Shown in pieces: positions 50,281 through 58,311 of a DNA stretch of 64,000 nucleotides. Origin of the DNA: an uncultured Bacteroidales bacterium (GTDB taxonomy: Bacteria > Bacteroidota > Bacteroidia > Bacteroidales > Paludibacteraceae); assembly GCA_902765485.1 (NCBI GenBank), contig CACWZZ010000009.1, positions 1 through 64,000 on the forward strand. The letters are read 5' to 3'. Below the pieces are notes generated by a model that saw only the letters and a program-made list of their open reading frames with translations, searched no databases and had not been told where the DNA came from. Each line of letters opens with the position of its first letter. The stretch's first letter is position 1. A program made the position numbers and the translations under genes.

Positions 50281-52527
50281 GAATGGGTGTCCGATAGCAA
50301 AATGGAACGTCATGTCGTCTTTCCAGCCCAAGCCGTTCGGAGCGGTACGCCACTGTTTGCCTTCGGCTATACGGCTCGGGTCGTGCAGTTTGACACCGAA
50401 ATCGACACGGAAGACAAAGATCGAGAGGTCAAAACGGATACCCACTCCGTAACTCCAAGCTATCTGTTTATAAAACTGGTCGAAGAGGAACACGCCACCG
50501 GGTTGGGATTCGTAATCCCGGATGGTCCATATATTTCCCGCATCAAGGAATGCCGCCAGTTCCAAGAAGGTCAGCACTTTGAAGCGGTATTCGAGGTTGA
50601 GGTCCAGTTTGATATCGCCCACCTGCAGGTCATAAACCATGGTGTTGCCTGTTCCTCGGAACGTACCGGGTCCGAGCGTACGCGCTTGCCATCCGCGGAT
50701 GCTGTTAGCACCGCCACCGAAATAGCGTTTCTCGAAAGGCAGGACGGAGGCATTGAGATATGGAACCGCCACACCCAAACCGATGTGTCCCACCAAATGG
50801 TGCTCCGGTGTGATGATGCCATGATAAGTGAAGTTAATATCTCCCTTGGCATATTGGGCGAAGGGGATCTTCCATAACATGTGCTGGCCCGACTCATTCT
50901 GCGGTAAAGATGCAGCCTTTGCCAGACCATACAGCAGGTTTCCCGCTGTCTCGGCGCGCACGGCAAACTGCAAGTACGAGCGGTTCGGGAAACGCGGATT
51001 GAGGGTAGTGAACGTACCGGTATAGCTCCAGTCGAGGATGAAATGGTCCTCGTAACTGGCTTTGAGGACAGAGGCTTTCGACATAAACTGGTCCCGGAAG
51101 CGGTCGGACATCCAGGGTACGTATATATAGTTGATGTCCACGAGGTTGAACTGGTGAGTCCACCGGCTACCGGGCGTGCGAGGGATGATATAACTCAGAC
51201 CGGCATTGGCTATCGTCCGGGTATATTCCTCCGGCCGTTGCTGGTAGTTATAAGCAATATTAATCTTGACGTTGGATGGAAATAGGAGCCCTGCTTCCGC
51301 TTTGGCTTCGATGGCCCGTCCACCGTTGGCGCGCCATTCATAGGACGCACGACCACCGAGAGTCAGCACTTCGGCGCCCTTGAAGATGTTCTTGTTGGTG
51401 TAATTAACTCCTGCCGCCACGCCCCAGTCACCGGCACTATAGGTTCCTTCTACCTCCACGGCAAACTGGTTCAGCCTGCCGCGCGAGATTGTAATATAGC
51501 AGTCGAGCAGGCTGTCTCCTGCGGGATTAAAGGCTATATCCACGTATTTGACAGGAGCGAGTGCGTTCATTCGGGCGTACGTGCGCTCGACGCGCCATTC
51601 GGCGTACCGTTTATTGGGTTCCATGCGGCTGGCTTGACGGAGCGCGTTCTTGCGCAAGAAACGTCTTCCCGTCCAGCTGTACTCGTTGCCGTATTTATCG
51701 CTATCGCGCTTGAGCACCACCGAATCCGGTAGGTGGCTCGGGTCGTAATCAATCTGGTAATAGACCTTGCGCAGGGAATATTGGGTGCGCAGTTTCTTGA
51801 GCGAAGCGGAATCGAGTTGCGACACGTATGGCGCAAAATGAATCCGGATGTCCACTTGGTGGGTGTTCAGCGAACTATCGGCTGTGAACTCCAGCATGGA
51901 TTTCTCGAAATAGAAATAACCTCTGTTGCGCAGGGTAGTCGCAATACGTTCACGTTCTTCGTCCAAGGCAGCGGTAGAAAACTGTTCCCCTTCGTGCACT
52001 TTGCATCGCTCGTCCGTAGCTATCGCCGCCACCGCCGGTTCCGGAATGTCCACCGTATAATGGCGGATCATATAGGGCTGGTGGGCGGTGATGAGATAAG
52101 TGAGGTTGATCTTACGGTCCTTGATCACTTTCTGGGTGTCCACTTCGGCGTGAAAATAACCCATGTTATTCATCTGCTGCCGCAGTTGCTGCATGCTGAT
52201 GCGGGTCAATTCTTCGTCGTAGATGACAGGCGCTTCGCCCATCTTATGGGCATTGCGCGCAAGTCGTTTGTTGGTTTTGGAGGTAGTATCCGAAGGAGCG
52301 GTGTTATAGACATGCAGTTGCAGTTTCCAAAAACCGAAGATCTCTGTGTTCTGCTTCTGGCGCAGATAGCCGCGTAGTTCGGCGGCGGAGACGTTCTTGT
52401 CGTCCACGCATCTGACTTTGGCTTTATTGAGCAGGTATTGCCCTTCCGGCACGAATTTCGTCGTGTTGCAGGAAGCCAACGCCATGACCATCGCCAGCAT
52501 CGGTAATATGTACCGCCGGATTTTCAA
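50278..52527 (-). CDS. TamL/BamA-family outer-membrane assembly protein, lipoprotein
   Basis: A 749-residue Omp85 protein. It has a lipoprotein signal (MALASC), POTRA-type domains in ~30-330 and a 16-strand-type barrel to the C-terminus, with RGWQARTLGPG (the conserved RGW/RGY-like motif of the family lid loop) and a final HFAIGHPF. The lipidated N-terminus fits TamL, the Bacteroidota form of TamA; a BamA-type role in outer-membrane insertion is the alternative. It overlaps the methyltransferase gene by 4 bases (ATGA). Confidence 0.87.
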   Translation of the reverse strand: MKIRRYILPMLAMVMALASCNTTKFVPEGQYLLNKAKVRCVDDKNVSAAELRGYLRQKQNTEIFGFWKLQLHVYNTAPSDTTSKTNKRLARNAHKMGEAPVIYDEELTRISMQQLRQQMNNMGYFHAEVDTQKVIKDRKINLTYLITAHQPYMIRHYTVDIPEPAVAAIATDERCKVHEGEQFSTAALDEERERIATTLRNRGYFYFEKSMLEFTADSSLNTHQVDIRIHFAPYVSQLDSASLKKLRTQYSLRKVYYQIDYDPSHLPDSVVLKRDSDKYGNEYSWTGRRFLRKNALRQASRMEPNKRYAEWRVERTYARMNALAPVKYVDIAFNPAGDSLLDCYITISRGRLNQFAVEVEGTYSAGDWGVAAGVNYTNKNIFKGAEVLTLGGRASYEWRANGGRAIEAKAEAGLLFPSNVKINIAYNYQQRPEEYTRTIANAGLSYIIPRTPGSRWTHQFNLVDINYIYVPWMSDRFRDQFMSKASVLKASYEDHFILDWSYTGTFTTLNPRFPNRSYLQFAVRAETAGNLLYGLAKAASLPQNESGQHMLWKIPFAQYAKGDINFTYHGIITPEHHLVGHIGLGVAVPYLNASVLPFEKRYFGGGANSIRGWQARTLGPGTFRGTGNTMVYDLQVGDIKLDLNLEYRFKVLTFLELAAFLDAGNIWTIRDYESQPGGVFLFDQFYKQIAWSYGVGIRFDLSIFVFRVDFGVKLHDPSRIAEGKQWRTAPNGLGWKDDMTFHFAIGHPF

Positions 52528-53300
52528 CTCTCCATTCTTCTGAATTCAGCCAAAACGATTGCGGTTGCGATTGCTACGTTGAGGCTCTCGGATGTCTCTG
52601 CGCCCTTGGGGTACGAAGGGATCCGGATGGGGTGCGTCACCAAACGACGCACCTCTTCCGAGATACCATTTCCTTCGTTGCCCATGATAATAATAGAACT
52701 TTCAGCCTTCAGCTTTGAGCCTTCAGCTGACAACTGATTTCTGATGGCAGACGACTCCTCGTACATGTCCTTGCCGTCTAATAATGTGCCGTATATTCCG
52801 ACATCTGAATGCTGAGAGCTGACGGCTTTCAGCCACTTGGCTACATCCGTGTAATGAACGCGTACGCGGGTGAGTGCTCCCATCGTAGCTTGCACCACTT
52901 TGGGATTGAAGCAGTCCGCCGTGTCGCGCGAACAGACGATGTCGTGCACTCCGAACCAGTCGCAGGTGCGAATGATCGTCCCGAGGTTTCCGGGGTTCTG
53001 CACGCCGTCGAGAGCAAGCAAAACCTCTCCCCCTGCCCTCTCCTCAAGAGAGGGAGCTAAAGGAAGGAGAGGTTTGCGGAAGACGGCGATGGTGCCTTGA
53101 GGCGTTTGGAGACCGCTCATCTGCTCGATCTCCACACGCGTAGCGTTCTCTCCCTCGCGGTAGAGAGCGACTAACTCAAAGCCTTTCTGCAACTCTTCCA
53201 CGCACTTATCGCCTTCGGCGACAAAGAGCCCGAACTCATCGCGGAATTTCTTCTGCTGCAGCGACCGAACCTGCTTTATTTCCGCCTTACTAATTCTCAA
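52524..53300 (-). CDS. SpoU/TrmH-family RNA methyltransferase, TTG start
   Basis: A 258-residue SPOUT 2'-O-methyltransferase. It shows LALDGVQNPGNLGTIIRT, IIIMGNEGNGIS and the knot motif PSYPKGAETSESLNVAIA, which binds S-adenosylmethionine. The substrate nucleotide (rRNA or tRNA) is not clear. The start must be TTG at 53300: the thrS stop is at 53308-53310 and no ATG intervenes. That TTG is part of an ATTGAGA array and occurs once per repeat. Inserts include a long palindrome (LLPLAPSLEERAGG) and two heptamer-coded stretches (VSSQHSD; LSAEGSKLKAES). Confidence 0.92.
   Translation of the reverse strand: MRISKAEIKQVRSLQQKKFRDEFGLFVAEGDKCVEELQKGFELVALYREGENATRVEIEQMSGLQTPQGTIAVFRKPLLPLAPSLEERAGGEVLLALDGVQNPGNLGTIIRTCDWFGVHDIVCSRDTADCFNPKVVQATMGALTRVRVHYTDVAKWLKAVSSQHSDVGIYGTLLDGKDMYEESSAIRNQLSAEGSKLKAESSIIIMGNEGNGISEEVRRLVTHPIRIPSYPKGAETSESLNVAIATAIVLAEFRRMES
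52701..52832. repeat. Two heptamer arrays inside the SpoU gene
   Basis: CAGCCTT/CAGCTTT-type units at 52701-52735 and CTGAATG/CTGAGAG-type units at 52800-52832. Both are in frame and encode serine-rich inserts not expected in the family. Confidence 0.7.
53021..53075. repeat. Long palindromic element inside the SpoU gene
   Basis: Outer arms AAACCTCTCC (53021-53030) and GGAGAGGTTT (53066-53075) are perfectly complementary. Inside is the family-A palindrome CCCTCTCCTCAAGAGAGGG. It is in frame and encodes PLLPLAPSLEERAGGEVL. Confidence 0.9.
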
Positions 53301-53309
53301 TTCTCAATT
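53293..53309. repeat. Heptamer array forming the SpoU start codon
   Basis: Two ATTGAGA units lie between the thrS stop and the SpoU frame. Each has a TTG; only the second leads into the gene. Confidence 0.8.
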
Positions 53310-55251
53310 AGTACGCGCTCATCTGCGCTTTTACCGTCTCGTTGATGAAGTCTGCGAACTCTTGGATCGTCATAGAGCCCTTCTCTTCGGCACCTTGCTG
53401 GCGAACGGAAACAAGTCCTTGCTCCGCTTCTTTCTCACCCACGATGAGCATGTACGGAATACGCTTCAACTCGTTGTCGCGGATCTTACGTCCCAGTTTC
53501 TCGTTGCGGTCATCTACGATGACGCGGACGTCCTGTGCCTCCAGCATCTCTTTCACTTTCCATGCGTACTCGTTCGATTTCTCGGAGATCGGCAGAACGA
53601 CAGCCTGATCCGGCGTGAGCCACAGCGGGAACTTACCTGCGGTATGTTCGATCAGCACGGCTACGAAACGCTCCATAGAACCGAACGGCGCACGGTGGAT
53701 CATTACCGGACGGTGTTTCTGGTTGTCCTCACCGGTGTACTCCAGTTCGAAACGCTCCGGCAGGTTGTAGTCCACTTGGATCGTACCGAGTTGCCAACGG
53801 CGACCGAGTGCGTCCTTGACCATGAAGTCGAGTTTCGGGCCGTAGAAGGCTGCTTCGCCGGTCACTTCGCGTGCGGGCAGGTTCATCTCCTTGCAAGCCT
53901 CGCGGATCGCGTTCTCTGCGTGCTCCCAGATCTCATCCGAGCCCACATATTTCTCGCGGTTGTTGGGGTCACGAAGAGAGATCTGCGCTTCGTAGTTCTC
54001 GAAGTTCAGCGCCTTGAAGATGATATTGATGATCTCCATGACGCGGATGAACTCTTGTTTCACCTGGTCGGGACGGCAGAAGATATGTGCGTCATCCTGC
54101 GTGAACGAACGCACGCGGGTCAGACCGTGCAACTCACCGGATTGCTCATAGCGATAGACGGTACCGAACTCGGCGCAGCGGAAAGGCAGGTCCTTGTAGC
54201 TCTTCGGGCTGTTCTTGTAGATCGCACAGTGGTGAGGGCAGTTCATCGGTTTGAGCATATATACCTCGCCTTCCTCCGGCGTCGTGATCGGCTGGAACGA
54301 GTCTTTGCCGTAGTGATCCCAGTGACCCGAGGTCATGTACAGCTGCTTGGAACCAATATGCGGCGTGATGACCTGCTGGTAACCGTAACGTTTCTGGATC
54401 TTCTTCAGGAAATCCTCCAGACGCAGACGGAGCGCTGTTCCTTTCGGCAGCCAGATCGGCAGACCTTTTCCGACCATGTCGGAGAACATAAACAACTCCA
54501 ACTCCTTACCGATTTTACGGTGGTCGCGTTTCTTTGCCTCTTCGAGGAGCGCAAGATACTCGTCTAACATCGCTTTCTTCGGGAACGAGATTCCGTAAAT
54601 ACGGGTCATCATCGGACGTTTCTCATCGCCACGCCAGTAAGCCGCGGAGCAGGAAAGTACTTTGACCGCTTTGATCGGTTCCGTACTCAGCAAGTGCGGA
54701 CCTTTGCAGAGGTCGGTAAACGCGCCCTGCGTATAAGTGCTTATATGTCCGTCCTCCAACTCGGAGATTAACTCGCACTTGTAGGTCTGACCTTTGTCTC
54801 CAAACGCCTTCAGCGCATCGGCTTTGGAGATCGAACGCTTGACGAGCTGCTCTTTCTTCGCGCGAAGCTCCATCATCTTGTTCTCGATGGCTGCGAAGCA
54901 GGTGTCGTTGATGACTACACCCTCAGGCGGCATGACGTCGTAGTAGAATCCGCTCTCGATCGCCGGACCGATACCAAACTGGATACCCGGATAGAGTTCC
55001 TGCAGGGCTTCCGCCATCAGGTGGCTGGACGTGTGCCAGAAAGCGTGTTTCGCTTCCTCGTCCTCCCACTTGTGCAGTTTGATTGCTGCATCTTCCTCAA
55101 TCGGGAAATTCAACTCTACAATTTTATCATTCACACTGGCGCACAAGATATCTTGCGCGAGGCGGGAGCTGATGCTCTCCGCAATCTGCAGCGGCGTTAC
55201 GCCGCTTTCGTACTCACGGACGCTTCCGTCCGGAAAAGTAATTTTAATCAT
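53308..55251 (-). CDS. thrS: Threonyl-tRNA synthetase
   Basis: A 647-residue class II synthetase that charges tRNA-Thr. N-terminal TGS domain (1-62), editing domain with HxxxH (FWHTSSHLM), catalytic core with MNCPHHC and SGHWDHYG, and the anticodon-binding C-terminus ([10 protein letters not shown]). Zinc-binding Cys and His are in MNCPHH and the later [10 protein letters not shown]. Full length for the family. It follows the TonB-like gene by 21 bases. Confidence 0.98.
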   Translation of the reverse strand: MIKITFPDGSVREYESGVTPLQIAESISSRLAQDILCASVNDKIVELNFPIEEDAAIKLHKWEDEEAKHAFWHTSSHLMAEALQELYPGIQFGIGPAIESGFYYDVMPPEGVVINDTCFAAIENKMMELRAKKEQLVKRSISKADALKAFGDKGQTYKCELISELEDGHISTYTQGAFTDLCKGPHLLSTEPIKAVKVLSCSAAYWRGDEKRPMMTRIYGISFPKKAMLDEYLALLEEAKKRDHRKIGKELELFMFSDMVGKGLPIWLPKGTALRLRLEDFLKKIQKRYGYQQVITPHIGSKQLYMTSGHWDHYGKDSFQPITTPEEGEVYMLKPMNCPHHCAIYKNSPKSYKDLPFRCAEFGTVYRYEQSGELHGLTRVRSFTQDDAHIFCRPDQVKQEFIRVMEIINIIFKALNFENYEAQISLRDPNNREKYVGSDEIWEHAENAIREACKEMNLPAREVTGEAAFYGPKLDFMVKDALGRRWQLGTIQVDYNLPERFELEYTGEDNQKHRPVMIHRAPFGSMERFVAVLIEHTAGKFPLWLTPDQAVVLPISEKSNEYAWKVKEMLEAQDVRVIVDDRNEKLGRKIRDNELKRIPYMLIVGEKEAEQGLVSVRQQGAEEKGSMTIQEFADFINETVKAQMSAY

Positions 55252-55272
55252 AATATATTGATGTTGTGATAT

Positions 55273-56208
55273 TTATTGCAATCTAAAATTCACCGGCACG
55301 GTGTATTTGACGCGAACCGGTTTGCCTCTCTGTCTGCCGGGTTGCCATCTCGGCATGGACTTGATCACGCGTACTGCCTCTCTGTCGAGCGAAGGATCGC
55401 CGCCTGTGCGAACGACCTCCACGTTCTCTATCTTGCCGTCCTTGGCAACCACGAACTGCACGATCACGCGTCCTTCGATCGAATTCTCCTGCGCGATCTT
55501 CGGGTATTTGACGTTCGCAGAGAGGAACTCCACCAGCGCATCTTGTCCACCCGGGAACTCCGGCATCTGCATATAGGGCTCAAACTTCTGCTTCGGACGT
55601 TTTACTACTTTGCCTTTTTCGTTGTAATAAACGGTCGTCAGGTTGGTGGTCGTCTCGTCCATTGTTTCCTCGTATTGCAGCGCGCCGTCCGGGTAATAGC
55701 ACTTGCGGGTATAGAAAATGCCCTCTGCGCCGTATTTGGAGGCTTTGTAACTCAGGATCACTTCCTCTTTGGTCTTGCCGTTCGGATAGAGGTAGGTCTC
55801 TTGCGCCAGCCGGCTGCGCGCTTTGGTCGGAGGCGTGCCGGGCACCACGCTCTTGCGCTCCTCGATCACGAGGGTGTATATCTCCATGGCTTCCACTTTG
55901 CCCTCTGCGTCAAAATAGAGTTGTTTGCCTTTCTGCAAACCCTGCCCTTCTCCTGTCGCCACGCGTTTCTGGACGGAGCGCAAGCGATCCTCCGCTTTCG
56001 TATAATACTGCATGGTCACGGTATTGGACGCGGTGTCCACTTTCTTGACCAGCCCGTACATCGTCGCTGCCTCCGGTGCAACGGCTTCGTAGCTGTCATT
56101 CACCCATATCTTGGCACCCACCGCATAAGGCGGAGTTGCTTGATCTTCTGCTTGCGCGAACGCCCACGCAGGCATGCACAAAACAATAAAAATTAACAGT
56201 CTTTTCAT
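55273..56208 (-). CDS. TonB C-terminal-domain protein, periplasmic
   Basis: A 311-residue exported protein with a cleavable signal (MPAWAFAQAE). Its last ~90 residues are a TonB C-terminal domain: PGGQDALVEFLSANVKYP, EGRVIVQFVVAKDGK, DREAVRVIKSMPRWQPG and VPVNFRL. The central part looks like a toxin-antitoxin-type YwqK repeat region (YYPDGALQYEETMD). A classical membrane anchor is lacking, so energy coupling like true TonB is doubtful. The start at 56208 fits the promoter; earlier ATG codons (56220, 56244) lie at or before the transcript start. Confidence 0.82.
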   Translation of the reverse strand: MKRLLIFIVLCMPAWAFAQAEDQATPPYAVGAKIWVNDSYEAVAPEAATMYGLVKKVDTASNTVTMQYYTKAEDRLRSVQKRVATGEGQGLQKGKQLYFDAEGKVEAMEIYTLVIEERKSVVPGTPPTKARSRLAQETYLYPNGKTKEEVILSYKASKYGAEGIFYTRKCYYPDGALQYEETMDETTTNLTTVYYNEKGKVVKRPKQKFEPYMQMPEFPGGQDALVEFLSANVKYPKIAQENSIEGRVIVQFVVAKDGKIENVEVVRTGGDPSLDREAVRVIKSMPRWQPGRQRGKPVRVKYTVPVNFRLQ

Positions 56209-56241
56209 GTTCCTTTTCATACACACGTACATTTGAGCCTG

Positions 56242-56273
56242 CAAAATTACTACTTTTTTTTGAGATATGCAAG
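56242..56273 (-). promoter_or_regulatory. Promoter of the tonB-like/thrS operon
   Basis: Minus strand: CTTG (56270-56273), 20 bases, TAATTTTG (56242-56249). The boxes are the same as in the glucan-locus promoter. It is the only promoter recognised for the nine-gene run down to mnmA. Confidence 0.75.
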
Positions 56274-56359
56274 AGTTTTGTGCATTTTTGCGCTCAGGAG
56301 GGCGAAAAAAGGGAGTAAAAAAGCGGCTGGAAAAGATACGATGGGGACGCTGTGGTTAT

Positions 56360-56735
56360 AGTGTGAGGCGCTTACTAACCTATGAATCACCTAAGAATCA
56401 CTAAAGAATCACTAAAGAATCACTAAAGAATCACTAAAGAATCACTAATAGATGACAGCATACTAACCCCACCCCGGGTTGTTCTACGGACGGCCACCGG
56501 CAGTCCGATCGAGCAGAGCTCTTCACCCCCTCAAGGGGAGGAGGAAGCCCCCCGGCCCCCTGAAGGGTGAGGAAAGGGAAATGCCGACTGGCAGTCGGCG
56601 CAATACAAAGAATCTAACGGCGGCAAAAATGCCACCGAAGGGAACAAAGAGGACGGCGGAGCCGTGCCCGATTCAAGAAGAAAGGGGAGGACGAAGCCGT
56701 GTCCAAATCAGATTTGGACGCAATAAACAAAGTCA
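56360..56735. repeat. Composite intergenic repeat, copy 2 (inverted)
   Basis: On the minus strand it has the same order as copy 1: hairpin (56701-56719), 78-bp core identical to copy 1 (56576-56653), palindrome at 56583-56599, GC-rich palindrome (56545-56572), GCATGCTGTCA link and 11-bp array (56381-56446). The hairpins of the two copies differ by a compensated base pair (C-G in copy 1, T-A in copy 2). Confidence 0.85.
56381..56446. repeat. 11-bp tandem array, inverted copy
   Basis: Six units of AGTGATTCTTT (minus strand), the last two slightly changed. Copy 1 at 25948-26002 has five. Confidence 0.88.
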
Positions 56736-56803
56736 ATAGACGCAATAAACAAAGTCAATAACGGATTTTTATAAGTCAAAAATTACCAAAAATTATTCAA
56801 AAA

Positions 56804-56835
56804 TTTGCATATGTGCAATTTTTGTTGTACCTTTG
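56804..56835 (+). promoter_or_regulatory. Promoter of the MgtC-family gene
   Basis: TTTG (56804-56807), 20 bases, TACCTTTG (56828-56835). Transcription would start near 56842, 25 bases before the ATG. Confidence 0.85.
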
Positions 56836-56866
56836 CAGGCGATTTCAATCTCTGGGGGAAAATTCT

Positions 56867-57310
56867 ATGATTGAGACTTTTATTCAAACGGACTGGATCG
56901 GGTTGCTGACAAAGGTTCTGTTGGCAACGGCGCTGGGCTATTTGATGGGCATGGAGCGCGAGCTGCACGGCAAAGCGGTCGGACGCAGAACGATCTCCCT
57001 CATCGTCATCGGAAGTATGCTATATGTCTTAATGTCGCCATCCATTTTGGGTGGCGATAATTCGCGTGTGATTGCCCAAGTGGTGTCCGGCATCGGTTTT
57101 CTGGGCGCAGGTATCATTTTCAAGCACGGCGACACAGTGCGCGGACTGACGACCGCAGCTACCGTCTGGTGCGCCGCAGCGATCGGATGTCTCTGCGGAG
57201 TCGGTATGTTCGCCGAAGCCATCATCGGAACAGCAGCGGTCATGGTGGTGAATCTGTTGTTCAAGCACGGCAAGACGGCAAAAAAAGACCCCGCCGACGA
57301 AGAAAACTAG
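56867..57310 (+). CDS. MgtC/SapB-family inner-membrane protein
   Basis: A 147-residue membrane protein with about four hydrophobic segments and the MgtC/SapB signature GYLMGMERELHGKAVGRRT followed by GIGFLGAGIIFKHGDTVRGLTTAA. It lacks the soluble C-terminal domain of Salmonella MgtC. Family members are linked to magnesium stress and intracellular ion balance; the role here is not visible. The start at 56867 fits the promoter; a longer frame begins before the transcript start. Confidence 0.92.
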   Translation: MIETFIQTDWIGLLTKVLLATALGYLMGMERELHGKAVGRRTISLIVIGSMLYVLMSPSILGGDNSRVIAQVVSGIGFLGAGIIFKHGDTVRGLTTAATVWCAAAIGCLCGVGMFAEAIIGTAAVMVVNLLFKHGKTAKKDPADEEN

Positions 57311-57366
57311 ATGAACTAGACCAACTAGTTTAACTAGATGAACTAGATTAACTAGATTAACTAGAA
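57308..57366. repeat. 9-bp array (AACTAGATT)
   Basis: About six 9-bp units fill the gap between the MgtC-family gene and the nuclease gene. The start overlaps the MgtC stop codon. Confidence 0.9.
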
Positions 57367-57380
57367 AAAACACAAATACT

Positions 57381-58187
57381 ATGATAAAAAGACAAATTCT
57401 CTATGTGCTGGTATGCTTCATTGGTATGAGCATGCACAGCGTTCCGGCGTTCTCTTGGGGACAAGAGGGACATCGGATTATTGCGAAAATCGCTTACGAC
57501 AACCTCAAATGCAGTACCAAAAAGAAAGTGGACAAGATCGTGGGCAAACGCGGCATGATTTATTATGCCAACTGGGCGGACGAGATCAAGAGCGATAACA
57601 TCTACCCGCAGAGCATCAAAGACGGCTGGCATTTCCAGGATCTGGATGCCGGCATGAGCGACAGTCTGGTGGCTGATGCGCTGACCCATTACCGCGCCGT
57701 GGGAGGAAACCTCTTCCGTGCGCTCGATTCATTGGAGATAGAGATGGCAGGCGAGAAAGTGGACCCGATCAACGAGGAACACATTCTGCGGTTTATCATT
57801 CACCTCAACGGAGACCGTTATTGCCCGCTGCACATTGCACACATGGACGACAAAGGCGGTAACATGGTGAAGATGAAATGGTTCGGGCGTGAGACGAACC
57901 TGCATGCCGTCTGGGACTCCAAAATCATTGAAAGTCAAGGATATAGCTATACCGAATATGCCCAGATGATCCAAGACGAATACGGAGACATGAAGCGCGA
58001 GATCGAGAAGAAAAGCGACGAGCAGCTGCTCATCGACAGTTACCACATGACCGAATCCATCTACCAATACCAACAGATCTGGGACGGCAACACCTACCAT
58101 TATATTTATACCTGGCGGCAGCCGATGGAGCGACAACTCTACATCGCCGGAATACGGCTGGCGATGTGGCTAAATAAAAATCTTTGA
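57381..58187 (+). CDS. Secreted S1/P1-type nuclease
   Basis: A 268-residue exported zinc-dependent nuclease of the S1/P1 family, which cuts single-stranded DNA and RNA to 5'-mononucleotides. The mature N-terminus WGQEGHRIIAKIA begins with the zinc-binding Trp; further metal ligands are in YYANWADEI, CPLHIAHMDDKGGN and NLHAVWDSKII. The signal ends SVPAFS. It is followed within 125 bases by a TonB-dependent receptor and two OB-fold exported proteins, suggesting uptake of nucleic-acid products. Confidence 0.93.
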   Translation: MIKRQILYVLVCFIGMSMHSVPAFSWGQEGHRIIAKIAYDNLKCSTKKKVDKIVGKRGMIYYANWADEIKSDNIYPQSIKDGWHFQDLDAGMSDSLVADALTHYRAVGGNLFRALDSLEIEMAGEKVDPINEEHILRFIIHLNGDRYCPLHIAHMDDKGGNMVKMKWFGRETNLHAVWDSKIIESQGYSYTEYAQMIQDEYGDMKREIEKKSDEQLLIDSYHMTESIYQYQQIWDGNTYHYIYTWRQPMERQLYIAGIRLAMWLNKNL

Positions 58188-58311
58188 AAATTGGACGATT
58201 GACGATTTGAAAGTAAATAAACAAAAATAAAATTATTTATTAGTCCAAAATTACCCAAAATTAAAGAAAATTTTTGACTATCGGAAAACTTAAATAATTA
58301 ATAATAACTCT
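58188..58311. other. AT-rich gap before the TonB-dependent receptor
   Basis: No clear promoter or terminator. AAAATTACC-type runs resemble those before the mgtC promoter. Confidence 0.5.

Larger units (their letters stand above)
56274..56803. other. Gene-free repeat region upstream of mgtC
   Basis: No gene is supported. It holds copy 2 of the composite repeat, its 11-bp array and an AAAAATTACC-type short repeat before the mgtC promoter. Confidence 0.75.
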
